From the NCBI GenBank assembly GCA_000473305.1, contig CP006772.1, forward strand, positions 1,860,001-1,924,000: 64,000 nucleotides of DNA, in the 5' to 3' direction. The notes beneath the pieces were generated by a model. The model did not search any database and had not been told where the DNA came from. It saw only the letters and a list, made by a program, of their open reading frames with translations. Shown in pieces: positions 1 through 7,429 of this stretch. The translations under genes and the position numbers were made by a program. Each line of letters begins with the position of its first letter. The stretch's first letter is position 1. Origin of the DNA: Bacteroidales bacterium CF. GTDB lineage: Bacteria; Bacteroidota; Bacteroidia; Bacteroidales; UBA932.

Positions 1-326
1 TCCCACAACACACAGTATCTGTAGGGTCTGACTATACTTTCATGGCAAAACGAGCTTCCAGGATTTTTGACAAAGTTGTCTTGCACCTCGATGTGAAGGG
101 TTTCGGAAAGATTTACTGGAATGAGTCCAATTCTCTTCACCAGCCATTCTATACCCTGCTGAACGGATCCATATCGATACAGAAGCAAAAAGTTGCACTT
201 GAAGTATGGGGAAAGAACATTACCTCCTCAAAATACAATACATTCTATTTCCTATCTATGGGAAACTCCTTCCTGCAAAAAGGGAAGCCTCTTCAATTCG
301 GGGTCTCGCTGAAAACAAATTTTTAA
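1..326 (+). CDS. TonB-dependent receptor, C-terminal end (partial)
   Basis: The reading frame is open from the window edge (first complete codon at position 3), so the ATG at 42 is probably internal and the gene starts upstream. The visible end is rich in alternating aromatic and polar residues, as in beta-strands of an outer-membrane barrel, and it finishes with Phe (VSLKTNF), the usual C-terminal signal of outer-membrane proteins. In Bacteroidota this most often means a TonB-dependent receptor. The lipoprotein that follows after 9 bp is probably co-transcribed and may be a surface partner. The family call rests on a short fragment only; another barrel protein is possible. Confidence 0.6.
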   Translation, partial: PQHTVSVGSDYTFMAKRASRIFDKVVLHLDVKGFGKIYWNESNSLHQPFYTLLNGSISIQKQKVALEVWGKNITSSKYNTFYFLSMGNSFLQKGKPLQFGVSLKTNF

Positions 327-335
327 ATATATAAT

Positions 336-812
336 ATGAAGAATCTATTTTCTCTTAAAAACAAATCTCTATTTATCGCCCTGTTAATCACCTCATTTTT
401 TGCATCAAGCTGCCAAAAAGAGGAGGAGCCTTTGAAGTTAACTGAAGATGGCACCTATTCAGGGCAACTTGCAGTCGACCAGCTGAACGGCACAAACTAT
501 ACAAGCAGCAATGTCCAGGTAAAGGTTACACCTTCGACTTCTGCCGGTTATATCACAATAGATATGCTTCAGGTATCATTCTCACCTAAAATGCCTGTCA
601 AGCTCGACATGAAGATTCAGAATGTTGCGTACACAAGCACAAGCGAGAAGATCACCATATCCGGCAACAATATAGTACCAATTGCAATGGGTGGTGAGTT
701 CCCTGCCTATACAATTACTAATCTTACCGGCGAGATTCAGAATGGGGTACTCAGCCTATCTATGATGTGCGGTAGTTACCCGCTGACTTATAACGGAACA
801 CTTCTTCTATAA
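336..812 (+). CDS. Lipoprotein, calycin-like beta-barrel type
   Basis: This 158-residue protein starts with a signal peptide and a lipobox ending FFASSC (Cys about residue 26), so it should be lipid-anchored. The mature part has regularly spaced beta-strand-like segments (GTYSGQL, YITIDMLQVSF, ITNLTGEI, YPLTYNGTLLL). They resemble the calycin-like lipoprotein domains that Bacteroidota often encode beside TonB receptors. It lies 9 bp after the receptor fragment, so the pair may bind and import a ligand together. The ligand is unknown. Its 3' end overlaps the convergent regulator gene by 6 bp. Confidence 0.6.
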   Translation: MKNLFSLKNKSLFIALLITSFFASSCQKEEEPLKLTEDGTYSGQLAVDQLNGTNYTSSNVQVKVTPSTSAGYITIDMLQVSFSPKMPVKLDMKIQNVAYTSTSEKITISGNNIVPIAMGGEFPAYTITNLTGEIQNGVLSLSMMCGSYPLTYNGTLLL

Positions 813-1403
813 TTTGTCAATATCGACATAACCATGGGTTACGGCATAGATAGTGAGACCTGATACGGATTTGATGGCAAGCTTCTCGGTTATGTTTCTT
901 CTATGAGTGATAACTGTTGTTACGCTGATATTCAACCGATCCGCAATCTCCTTGTTGATATACCCTTTTACAATAAGTGCAAGCACCTCGATCTCTCTTG
1001 CAGAGAGTAATCGGGGTGTTTCTGTTTGTACAGGGGCTTCCGGAGTGTGATAGCCGTGGTGGTGCGCACCCTGATGAATACTTAGTATCGATTTGACAAG
1101 TTCCTCCTCCGGTTGTGAAAGGTCCAGTATCCTGAACCCCTTCATGACATTGTTTGCCTCATTGTGAGAGGTAAGCACGATTGTCTTTTTCTCTCTTGGA
1201 ACAAAAAAGCTACTGTTCAGGAACAGAACCGAGGATGAGATAAAGTAATGGAAGCACTCTTCAGGATTGTCTTTCAGAAACTCATCGAAATTACCATAGA
1301 TGCATAGTTCCGCAAAAGGAACAACCTCACTCAACAGAGACCTGAGCCCGATGCAAGTGGCAGTGTTTTCATCTATGATTGCTATTCGCAGTTTCCCGTG
1401 CAT
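807..1403 (-). CDS. LuxR-family response regulator with degenerate receiver domain
   Basis: A 198-residue protein. The C-terminal part (about 132-190) is a LuxR/NarL helix-turn-helix (LSAREIEVLALIVKGYINKEIA, then VTTVITHRRNI). The N-terminal part looks like a receiver fold with the first acidic pair kept (IIDEN, residues 9-13). The beta-3 region where the phospho-acceptor Asp should sit reads ISSSV (about 55-59), so normal phosphorylation is doubtful. It is convergent with the receptor/lipoprotein pair and may regulate it, but that is inference. A His-rich linker (AHHHGYH) near residue 113 separates the two domains. Confidence 0.75.
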   Translation of the reverse strand: MHGKLRIAIIDENTATCIGLRSLLSEVVPFAELCIYGNFDEFLKDNPEECFHYFISSSVLFLNSSFFVPREKKTIVLTSHNEANNVMKGFRILDLSQPEEELVKSILSIHQGAHHHGYHTPEAPVQTETPRLLSAREIEVLALIVKGYINKEIADRLNISVTTVITHRRNITEKLAIKSVSGLTIYAVTHGYVDIDKL

Positions 1404-1483
1404 CTTTCCTTATCCTCTTTTTAAGGTTTGAATCCTGTTTGCTGACATCTCAAATTTATGGGTAATTCTTGTTTTGAGCAAAA

Positions 1484-2875
1484 TTAAATCTGACATGAAT
1501 TATTTATAAGTATATAATTCCAGAACTTGGATATATACTTTATTGTCATATATTCACTAACGCTTTGCTCTATCATTCTTCTCAATGAGTTAATCTGAAC
1601 ATCCAGACTATAGATCTCCGGAAGATTTATAAAAGAATTCATCTCTTCTGCTTTTATCACTAATAAGAGATCAAGCAACTCCCCTCTTGACTGATGGCTC
1701 TCCAATAAATGAATAAAAGCAGCCATATTACATTCGAAGAGCGACGCTTCTCTGTCTCTCCTCAACTTTTTATATGTTGGATTCTCCCTTTCAAGCCTTG
1801 AGAAACACTCATCTCTTCGTTTTGCAAAATCTTCCTTACTAATTTTGTTAAGTCTGGAATCATTTAAAATCTTTTGATATGGATTATCCTTCTCCAGAAA
1901 GGCTTGTAAATTCTTTTCGTCCTCTTTGAATTTTTTATGTTTTGTTCTCAACTCTTCAGATTGTTGGAAAAATGAGTCAAGTATAGTCTCATTATAACTA
2001 TAAACAGGGATTATTATAGAGTCCTCTCTTCTATTTGAAATAAATTTATTTGCTATAATCTCGTTTTTTCGAAGCAAAGTTTGTGCTAGCTGGCCTTTCA
2101 AAAGCTCAATTTTATTTTTTAACTCAACCTCCCTATTATAATTCTCAACAAGTGGATTTGAAGGCATTTCCCTTACGTAATGTTTTAATGCGTGTCGTCT
2201 GATTGATTGATCATAATAGATGCCGGAAAGAAAATTTATCTGGTCTTTTAGACTTTCTATCTCATGTTTTGTCACAAATCCATCTACCGTTTCATCAAAC
2301 ATCCTTATATAATTTATCGGTATTATTGATGTGTACGGAATAAGCTGATTCCTTTCTCTTGAGTATTCCAATATATACTTAAGAAGTTCAACATAAAAAC
2401 GGCGTCCTGCGACTGTACTCTTTTCCTTTAGAGATTTATAATAGGGAGATGTTATAAGTAACTTTCTATTTATCTCATATCCTTTTTCTCTTATGATTTT
2501 TTTTGTTTCCTCATCTTTTGCGGACATATTCATTAAAGCCTTATAAGAATCCTGGCTTGTAAGAAAAGCATTCGCCGCTCTCAAACGGTTGTCACTAACT
2601 CTCTTTAACTCCGGCAGTTTTGGGGAAGTGTTAATAAAAGCATCTGTAAGATATCGTCTTAAACCATCCTGATAGACTACGGTAGAGTCCCTGATGCATT
2701 TTTCCAGATATTTTTCAAATATTTTATAACTTCTTGATTTTTCGCTATTTACCAAATCCTGATTAGCATGGTCAAGGGCAGCCTTGATAATTGCTGAACT
2801 ATCCACTACTTGTGCCTTTACCGGGCTCATTGCAAACATTACAAACAGAGAGAAAATAACAATACTTTTTTTCAT
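1484..2875 (-). CDS. Secreted, highly charged alpha-helical protein of unknown function
   Basis: I do not recognise this 463-residue protein. Residues 1-21 form a clear signal peptide ending VKAQ, so it is exported, probably to the periplasm. The rest is rich in Lys, Glu, Arg and Leu with few Gly or Pro. That points to a helical, partly coiled-coil protein, with stretches such as KNKIELLKGQLAQTLLRKNE. There is no lipobox or further membrane segment. The DNA is more AT-rich than the flanking housekeeping genes, as in the neighbouring AbiE region, which suggests accessory DNA. Upstream lies the perfect 24-bp inverted repeat at 2959-3069. A TATATTTG box on the minus strand at 2898-2905 is a candidate promoter element. 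Confidence 0.55.
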   Translation of the reverse strand: MKKSIVIFSLFVMFAMSPVKAQVVDSSAIIKAALDHANQDLVNSEKSRSYKIFEKYLEKCIRDSTVVYQDGLRRYLTDAFINTSPKLPELKRVSDNRLRAANAFLTSQDSYKALMNMSAKDEETKKIIREKGYEINRKLLITSPYYKSLKEKSTVAGRRFYVELLKYILEYSRERNQLIPYTSIIPINYIRMFDETVDGFVTKHEIESLKDQINFLSGIYYDQSIRRHALKHYVREMPSNPLVENYNREVELKNKIELLKGQLAQTLLRKNEIIANKFISNRREDSIIIPVYSYNETILDSFFQQSEELRTKHKKFKEDEKNLQAFLEKDNPYQKILNDSRLNKISKEDFAKRRDECFSRLERENPTYKKLRRDREASLFECNMAAFIHLLESHQSRGELLDLLLVIKAEEMNSFINLPEIYSLDVQINSLRRMIEQSVSEYMTIKYISKFWNYILINNSCQI

Positions 2876-2958
2876 ATTCCTTTTTTTCAGTGATTTACAA
2901 ATATATTATTTTTTCATAAATATATAACTATTTGATAATCAAAATTAAGGAAATTTTT

Positions 2959-3069
2959 GTGGCACTGATTTTTGCATCTTACTGATTTATTGGCACATAA
3001 TATTTTTGAAATAATAATTTCAATTTCTTAAAGCACAAAATATGTGTAAGATGCAAAAATCAGTGCCAC
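2959..3069. repeat. Perfect 24-bp inverted repeat around a 63-bp spacer
   Basis: Positions 2959-2982 and 3046-3069 are exact reverse complements (24 of 24 bases, arm core GGCACTGATTTTTGCATC). The 63-bp spacer is AT-rich and holds a TATTTTTG box at 3001-3008 on the plus strand. The element lies between two divergent genes. An ATG at 3042 would run through the right arm, so I place the start of the downstream gene at 3087. Possible roles are an invertible promoter, a dyad operator, or a small transposable remnant. Confidence 0.85.
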
Positions 3070-3086
3070 TAATATTAAATTTGAAC

Positions 3087-3629
3087 ATGACAAAACAGGA
3101 GATTATATCGCTGCTGACAGCAGATTTTTACGAAAAGTTTGCTGAAAAGTGCGCGGGTATTATAACTGGCAGCGGCTCTATGGAGGCACTTTTTGAACTT
3201 ATGGAAGAGACAATCAGCAGGGAGGATTTAAGGAAGGTGGCGTTCAGGGCTGCATACGTTGTGGAATACATCTATTTCTCCGACATCAGGCAATTTGAAC
3301 CATATTACGGTCGCTTTTTCAGGATTTTTCCACTTGTCACAAATGAGAGCGTAAAGAGGCACTTCGCAAAAATAATGGCGCATATTCTCAAGGGTGATAA
3401 ATATCATGCAACAGATGCAGATTGCGAAGCAGTAGCAACCGCATGTGTGGATTGGATTATAAATAAAAAGGTAAAGGTTGCCGTCCAGATATGGGCAATT
3501 GAGTGTCTGTTCATTTTACAACCGCGGATAGAATGGGTAAAGGAGATTCTTGAGGATGTATTGCAGAACCTGAGTGTAAATCCCTCTCCTGCAATGATTG
3601 TAAGGCTCAGGAGATGGAGAGAAAAGTGA
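3087..3629 (+). CDS. Conserved-looking helical protein of unknown function
   Basis: The 180-residue product begins MTKQEIISLL. I chose ATG 3087 over ATG 3042 because the earlier start would encode its first residues from the inverted-repeat arm. The sequence is alpha-helical throughout (EALFELMEETI, VKRHFAKIMAHIL, VQIWAIECLFIL), like HEAT-type helical repeats. There is no signal peptide or membrane segment, so it is cytoplasmic. I cannot name a function. It is transcribed away from the secreted protein on the left and converges with the AbiE toxin gene 11 bp downstream. Expression could depend on the orientation or state of the inverted repeat just upstream. Confidence 0.6.
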   Translation: MTKQEIISLLTADFYEKFAEKCAGIITGSGSMEALFELMEETISREDLRKVAFRAAYVVEYIYFSDIRQFEPYYGRFFRIFPLVTNESVKRHFAKIMAHILKGDKYHATDADCEAVATACVDWIINKKVKVAVQIWAIECLFILQPRIEWVKEILEDVLQNLSVNPSPAMIVRLRRWREK

Positions 3630-3640
3630 ATGATTTATGA

Positions 3641-4429
3641 CTATTCCGATAGTAAATCTACAAATTCCCCAAATCGCAATATTTTCTCACTATTCGCTTT
3701 ATTGAAAAGCAGGTGTTCAAAATCCTTTTGTTTCTTATTCAAATCAACTCTTTTCAGTAATTCGGCTGTTGTATGTTTGAATTCTTGCAAATTGTGTACT
3801 CCGCAACGATTTGAAAGAAAATCGTAATCGGGTTTTGTCTGTGAAAGTAAAAACATCAAGTCATAAAAATCACGACCTTTTGAGCGGGCTAACATAGCTG
3901 CGATTTTCATACTACACAATACACCATCGGAAGGAACCGGGAAAGGGAAAAAGAAGCCGCACCCCTTGATATTTGTTATAACCGGCGGATAAGAAACTCC
4001 TTGGTCTTGGGTTTCAAGCTTTATCAAAAAACGCTCCTCCTTGTGTCCGCTCAATCCCAAATCGAATAGCAATTCAGGGAAATGAATATTCCGTCTGAAT
4101 GCAGTCAGTCTCGGATTATCCTTATCCCTCACCTCCACTTGTAAACCCGAGCGTTCCAAAAACTTAACTACACCATTCGTCATTTCGACAAACTCCTCTT
4201 CAGACATCTCTTTACAATCGAAATCCAGATCTTCGGAAAAGCGGTCTATCCCTTTTACCAAACGAAGGTTTGTTCCGCCAATGAAAGCCATTTTTCTGAT
4301 ATTTGGCGTGGATGAAAGATAATCTAGAACCATCAACTGCAAATACTCTTTCAGTATGTGCTTGTCGAAACCCGAATTCCCACGGATTTGCGCAGGAAAA
4401 TAATTTCTTATCTGTTCAATCTGTATCAT
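3641..4429 (-). CDS. AbiEii-family nucleotidyltransferase toxin (type IV toxin-antitoxin)
   Basis: A 262-residue protein with the signature of minimal nucleotidyltransferases of the AbiEii/AbiGii family: GGTNLRL (about 51-57) followed by RFSEDLDFD (about 63-71), which carries the two metal-binding Asp residues. These toxins transfer nucleotides to RNA targets and can block phage growth or cell growth. The start codon overlaps the stop of the antitoxin gene upstream by 4 bp (ATGA), so the pair is translationally coupled with the antitoxin made first. Motifs and length are intact, so it is probably functional. The specific target cannot be read from the sequence. Confidence 0.88.
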   Translation of the reverse strand: MIQIEQIRNYFPAQIRGNSGFDKHILKEYLQLMVLDYLSSTPNIRKMAFIGGTNLRLVKGIDRFSEDLDFDCKEMSEEEFVEMTNGVVKFLERSGLQVEVRDKDNPRLTAFRRNIHFPELLFDLGLSGHKEERFLIKLETQDQGVSYPPVITNIKGCGFFFPFPVPSDGVLCSMKIAAMLARSKGRDFYDLMFLLSQTKPDYDFLSNRCGVHNLQEFKHTTAELLKRVDLNKKQKDFEHLLFNKANSEKILRFGEFVDLLSE

Positions 4430-5043
4430 AGACCGTAAGTCTTAAAAAAAAGTTTTACGCGATAGTCAAGTGCCTTGCTTTGGAACTTGGCGCAATAATC
4501 CATCAATAAATCCTTGTTCAAATCATCCTGTAAAAAATCTTCATCTAAGCGCAATTCTTTCAATTCCTGCTCACTATCATAGAACGGATAAAGATACAGC
4601 AAATCAAGCAATGCTTTTTCGGGAGAGGCAAACTGTATTGTGCGGTTGTCTGCCATCGGTTTCAACTCATATCCGAACATCAGGTTTTCTTTGACATTCT
4701 TATATGAGTATTCTCCGAAATCATTGGTAAAGGATTCAGTTTTCAGCGATGTCACACTGGTAATCTGTACTACCGCTTCGGGTATCATTCCATAGAACGA
4801 AAGAGCCGTGTGCAGGCTGATATAGGATGGGGCATAGATCCTATTGGCAACATAAATGGGATAATCAGGTTTGCTCTTATATTCTGAAAAAGCAAAATAC
4901 CCCTGCCGGAGTCGGATAAGATAGCCTTTTTTTACCCAACGGGTAAGATTGTTCCGATCAAAATCAGGTTGCCATGCATATACTTGATATATATTGAAGC
5001 AGGCCAGATCAAACAGCTGTTTTCTAAATTCCAGAAAGGTCAT
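4426..5043 (-). CDS. AbiEi-family antitoxin / transcriptional repressor
   Basis: This 205-residue protein precedes and overlaps the AbiEii toxin by 4 bp. The N-terminal third (about 20-60, WQPDFDRNNLTRWVKKGYLIRLRQGYF) is a winged-helix of the AbiEi type, and YISLHTALSFYGMIPE is typical of the same family. In type IV systems the antitoxin does not bind the toxin; it counteracts its effect and also represses the operon. The region just upstream (5044-5120) is AT-rich and would hold the operator, but I see no clear dyad. The gene lies next to two tRNA genes, a common place for acquired defence genes. Confidence 0.85.
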   Translation of the reverse strand: MTFLEFRKQLFDLACFNIYQVYAWQPDFDRNNLTRWVKKGYLIRLRQGYFAFSEYKSKPDYPIYVANRIYAPSYISLHTALSFYGMIPEAVVQITSVTSLKTESFTNDFGEYSYKNVKENLMFGYELKPMADNRTIQFASPEKALLDLLYLYPFYDSEQELKELRLDEDFLQDDLNKDLLMDYCAKFQSKALDYRVKLFFKTYGL

Positions 5044-5124
5044 TTCTGTATTTTGTTTCTATTATGCTGTAAATATAATGCATTTTAGAAACATACCAAA
5101 TTTTTAAATGATTTTAAATAAGAA

Positions 5125-5154
5125 AAGCGCCTTAACGTTATCGTTAAAGCGCTT
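5125..5154 (-). terminator. Intrinsic terminator of the tRNA transcript
   Basis: AAGCGC (5125-5130) and TTAACG (5132-5137) pair with CGTTAA (5142-5147) and GCGCTT (5149-5154). This gives a 13-position stem with one C-A mismatch and a TTAT loop. On the minus strand it is followed by TTTTCTTATTT. It lies just beyond the 3' end of tRNA-Phe and before the AbiE promoter region. Confidence 0.85.
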
Positions 5155-5163
5155 CTTTTGATG

Positions 5164-5236
5164 TGGTGTCACCAGGAATCGAACCGGGGACACAAGGATT
5201 TTCAGTCCTTTGCTCTACCAACTGAGCTATGACACC
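5164..5236 (-). tRNA. tRNA-Phe (GAA)
   Basis: A 73-nt cloverleaf on the minus strand. The acceptor stem GGTGTCA/TGACACC, the D arm GCTC/GAGC and the anticodon stem AAGGA/TCCTT with loop CTGAAAA give anticodon GAA. The discriminator is A and CCA is not encoded. The T stem CCCGG/CCTGG has one C-U mismatch in the middle. It is downstream of tRNA-Pro in the same transcript. Confidence 0.95.
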
Positions 5237-5306
5237 ATTTGTTTGGTTTGGGAGTGCAAAAGTAGCACTATTTTTCTTTTGTGCAAAAAAATTAACCAAA
5301 GTTTTG

Positions 5307-5379
5307 TCGGAATGAGGCGACTCGAACGCCCGACCCCTACGTCCCGAACGTAGTGCGCTACCAACTGCGCTACATTCCG
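5307..5379 (-). tRNA. tRNA-Pro (CGG)
   Basis: A 73-nt cloverleaf on the minus strand. The acceptor stem CGGAATG/CATTCCG, U8-A9, the D arm GCGC/GCGC and the anticodon stem CTACG/CGTAG with loop TTCGGGA give anticodon CGG. The discriminator is A and CCA is not encoded. It is the first gene of a two-tRNA transcript that ends at the hairpin 5125-5154. Confidence 0.95.
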
Positions 5380-5389
5380 ATAATTGTCG

Positions 5390-5397
5390 TATATTTG
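5390..5397 (+). promoter_or_regulatory. Candidate -7 box for efp
   Basis: TATATTTG fits the Bacteroidota -7 consensus TAnnTTTG and lies 20 bp before the efp start. I see no good TTTG -33 element at the usual 19-21 bp spacing, so this is a moderate call. Confidence 0.5.
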
Positions 5398-5417
5398 CCG
5401 CAAATATAAACAAAAAT

Positions 5418-5984
5418 ATGGCAACTACAGCAGATTTTAAAAACGGCTTATGTATTGATTTCAATGGAAAGCCATGCAGTATAGTATGGTTCCAGCACGT
5501 TAAACCAGGTAAGGGTGGAGCATTTGTAAAGGTGAAGATGAGAAACCTCGAGAATGGCAGGATACTGGAGAACACATACACTGCAGGTGAGAAAATCGAG
5601 ACAATAAGCGTTGAGAGAAGGCCTTATCAATTCCTCTATAAAGATGATATGGGCTTCAACTTCATGCATACCGAGACTTTCGAGCAAATCTCGCTTGGAA
5701 CCGAGATGGTGGACAATGCAGACCTTATGAAAGAGGGACAATATGTTGAAATGATGTTCCTTGCAGATCAGGAGAGGGTACTCACATGCGAACTTCCTCC
5801 TTTTGTTGAGATGGAGGTGACCTACACAGAACCTGCAGTAAAAGGTGACACTGCATCTACAAATGCACAGAAAGCAGCAACACTTGAGACAGGTGCAGAA
5901 ATTATGGTTCCACTCTTCATTAACCAGGGAGAGAGGATTAAGGTGGACACCCGCGACAGGTCCTACTACGAACGCTGCAAATAA
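5418..5984 (+). CDS. efp: Translation elongation factor P
   Basis: A 188-residue EF-P, the usual length. It binds the ribosome between the P and E sites and relieves stalling at proline stretches. The KOW-like N-terminal domain carries the loop VKPGKGGAF, with Lys32 at the position that is modified or functions at the tip in this family. The central and C-terminal OB domains follow, and the protein ends with the conserved GERIKVDTRDRSYYERCK region. The stop codon overlaps the next start by one base (TAATG), so a transglutaminase-like lipoprotein is translated directly behind it, an odd partner for a translation factor. Confidence 0.97.
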   Translation: MATTADFKNGLCIDFNGKPCSIVWFQHVKPGKGGAFVKVKMRNLENGRILENTYTAGEKIETISVERRPYQFLYKDDMGFNFMHTETFEQISLGTEMVDNADLMKEGQYVEMMFLADQERVLTCELPPFVEMEVTYTEPAVKGDTASTNAQKAATLETGAEIMVPLFINQGERIKVDTRDRSYYERCK

Positions 5985-7429
5985 TGAAAAGCAGATCTAT
6001 CCTCATAGCTGTATCGTTATTACTCCTCTCATGCGGAAGGGGTAATAACTATCAGCTCCCGACAACTGCTCAGATTGACAAGCAGATTGTTGCCGGCAAT
6101 TACACCGAGGCTGCAAAACTTATCAGGCTTAAGCTTATAAGTGACACTTTAACGGAGAGTGAGAGATGGAACTTGAATTTCAAGTTGGAGAGGATGGATA
6201 GAATCCGTTATGATTTCAGGGCAAAAGACACCACTGTAATCAATTACATTAAAAAATACTACCCGGAGGTTTCCAAAGAGGAGATTGAAAGTTGGGAGAA
6301 GAGTAACGCTTTGGAAAACATGGTCATTGACGGTGAAAAGTGCTATTTCCGTTCTGCCGGCAGAAATCTTTTCAGAATAGACTCTCTTGCGGCAAAACAC
6401 TTCATAAACCCTGACGGGGCTAATGGAGACTCTCTGACAAGATTCCTCTCGAAACTTATTCCTGATCTGGTTTCAGACAAGAGTGCCGGAAAGAGCCCAT
6501 ACATCAAGCCGGTTACAATGACTGTGAAATATACCCTTACCGTAGAACCCAACCAGGTTCCTGCCGGTGAAATGATCAGAGTATGGTTGCCATACCCAAG
6601 AAGTGATGTCAGGAGTCAGTCCAATGTCAAGTTCATTTCCGCTTCACAACCGGATTATATAATCTCGCCGGACAACTACCTGCACAAGAGTGTATATATT
6701 GAGAAGAGGGCTGTAAAGGACTCTTCTGCAAGATTCTCAATTGAGTTTGAATACACCTCCTCTGCTCAGTATTTTTCATTCAGTGCAGAAGATGTAAAAC
6801 CATACAACACAGAGGATTCACTATACAAAAAATACACTTCAGAAGTTGCTCCTCATATTGTCTTCAGTGACAAGATAAAGGAGACCACCGCTCAGGTTGT
6901 TGGCAATGAGACAAATCCATATAAAAAGCTCCGGCTGATATATGAATGGATTGACACCAATTTCCCTTGGGCAAGTGCACGAGAGTACTCTACTATCGAG
7001 AATATTCCTGAATATGTCCTTGCAAACCGTCACGGAGATTGCGGACAAGTATCGCTTTTGATGATTACTATGGCCAGGTATGCCGGTATTCCCGCAAAAT
7101 GGCAATCAGGATGGATGATGCACCCGGGCAACATCAACCTTCACGATTGGGCTGAGGTCTATTTTGAAGGGCAAGGATGGGTTCCAGTGGACCAATCTTT
7201 CGGAAGGGTCAAGAGCGCCAAGGGCAATGACAATGCATACTTCTTCTACACTAAGGGGCTGGATGCATACAGGATGATAGTAAATCAGGATATCTCCGCA
7301 CCATTCTACCCTGCAAAGATCTATCCGAGAAGCGAGACCGTAGATTTCCAGAGAGGCGAGGTTGAATGGAGAGGCGGAAACCTATACTTCAACAGGTGGG
7401 ATTACGACATGAATGTCACTTACCGCTAG
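5984..7429 (+). CDS. Transglutaminase-like lipoprotein
   Basis: The 481-residue product has a lipoprotein signal peptide with Cys17 (LLLLSCGRG). Its C-terminal half holds a transglutaminase-core domain with an intact Cys-His-Asp triad: Cys353 in HGDCGQ, His387 in LHDWAEV and Asp403 in VPVDQS. Such proteins act as cell-envelope proteases or peptide cross-linkers. The long N-terminal part (about 20-290) has a helical section and then a beta-rich region (MTVKYTLTVEPNQV), typical of DUF3857-like architectures, though I did not confirm that family. It is coupled to efp by a 1-nt overlap and converges with the O-methyltransferase gene. Confidence 0.8.
   Translation: MKSRSILIAVSLLLLSCGRGNNYQLPTTAQIDKQIVAGNYTEAAKLIRLKLISDTLTESERWNLNFKLERMDRIRYDFRAKDTTVINYIKKYYPEVSKEEIESWEKSNALENMVIDGEKCYFRSAGRNLFRIDSLAAKHFINPDGANGDSLTRFLSKLIPDLVSDKSAGKSPYIKPVTMTVKYTLTVEPNQVPAGEMIRVWLPYPRSDVRSQSNVKFISASQPDYIISPDNYLHKSVYIEKRAVKDSSARFSIEFEYTSSAQYFSFSAEDVKPYNTEDSLYKKYTSEVAPHIVFSDKIKETTAQVVGNETNPYKKLRLIYEWIDTNFPWASAREYSTIENIPEYVLANRHGDCGQVSLLMITMARYAGIPAKWQSGWMMHPGNINLHDWAEVYFEGQGWVPVDQSFGRVKSAKGNDNAYFFYTKGLDAYRMIVNQDISAPFYPAKIYPRSETVDFQRGEVEWRGGNLYFNRWDYDMNVTYR

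Noticed and set aside
2959-2977. Sigma-54 promoter in the inverted-repeat arm
   Set aside because: GG and GC elements are 13 rather than 12 bases apart, and sigma-54 does not tolerate this spacing change well.
5164-5379. Integration (att) site in the tRNA genes
   Set aside because: No second copy of a tRNA 3' end and no integrase gene were seen in the window.
5144-5581. Minus-strand open frames across the two tRNA genes
   Set aside because: The translated text is the usual artefact of reading tRNA genes; both tRNAs fold perfectly and explain the sequence.
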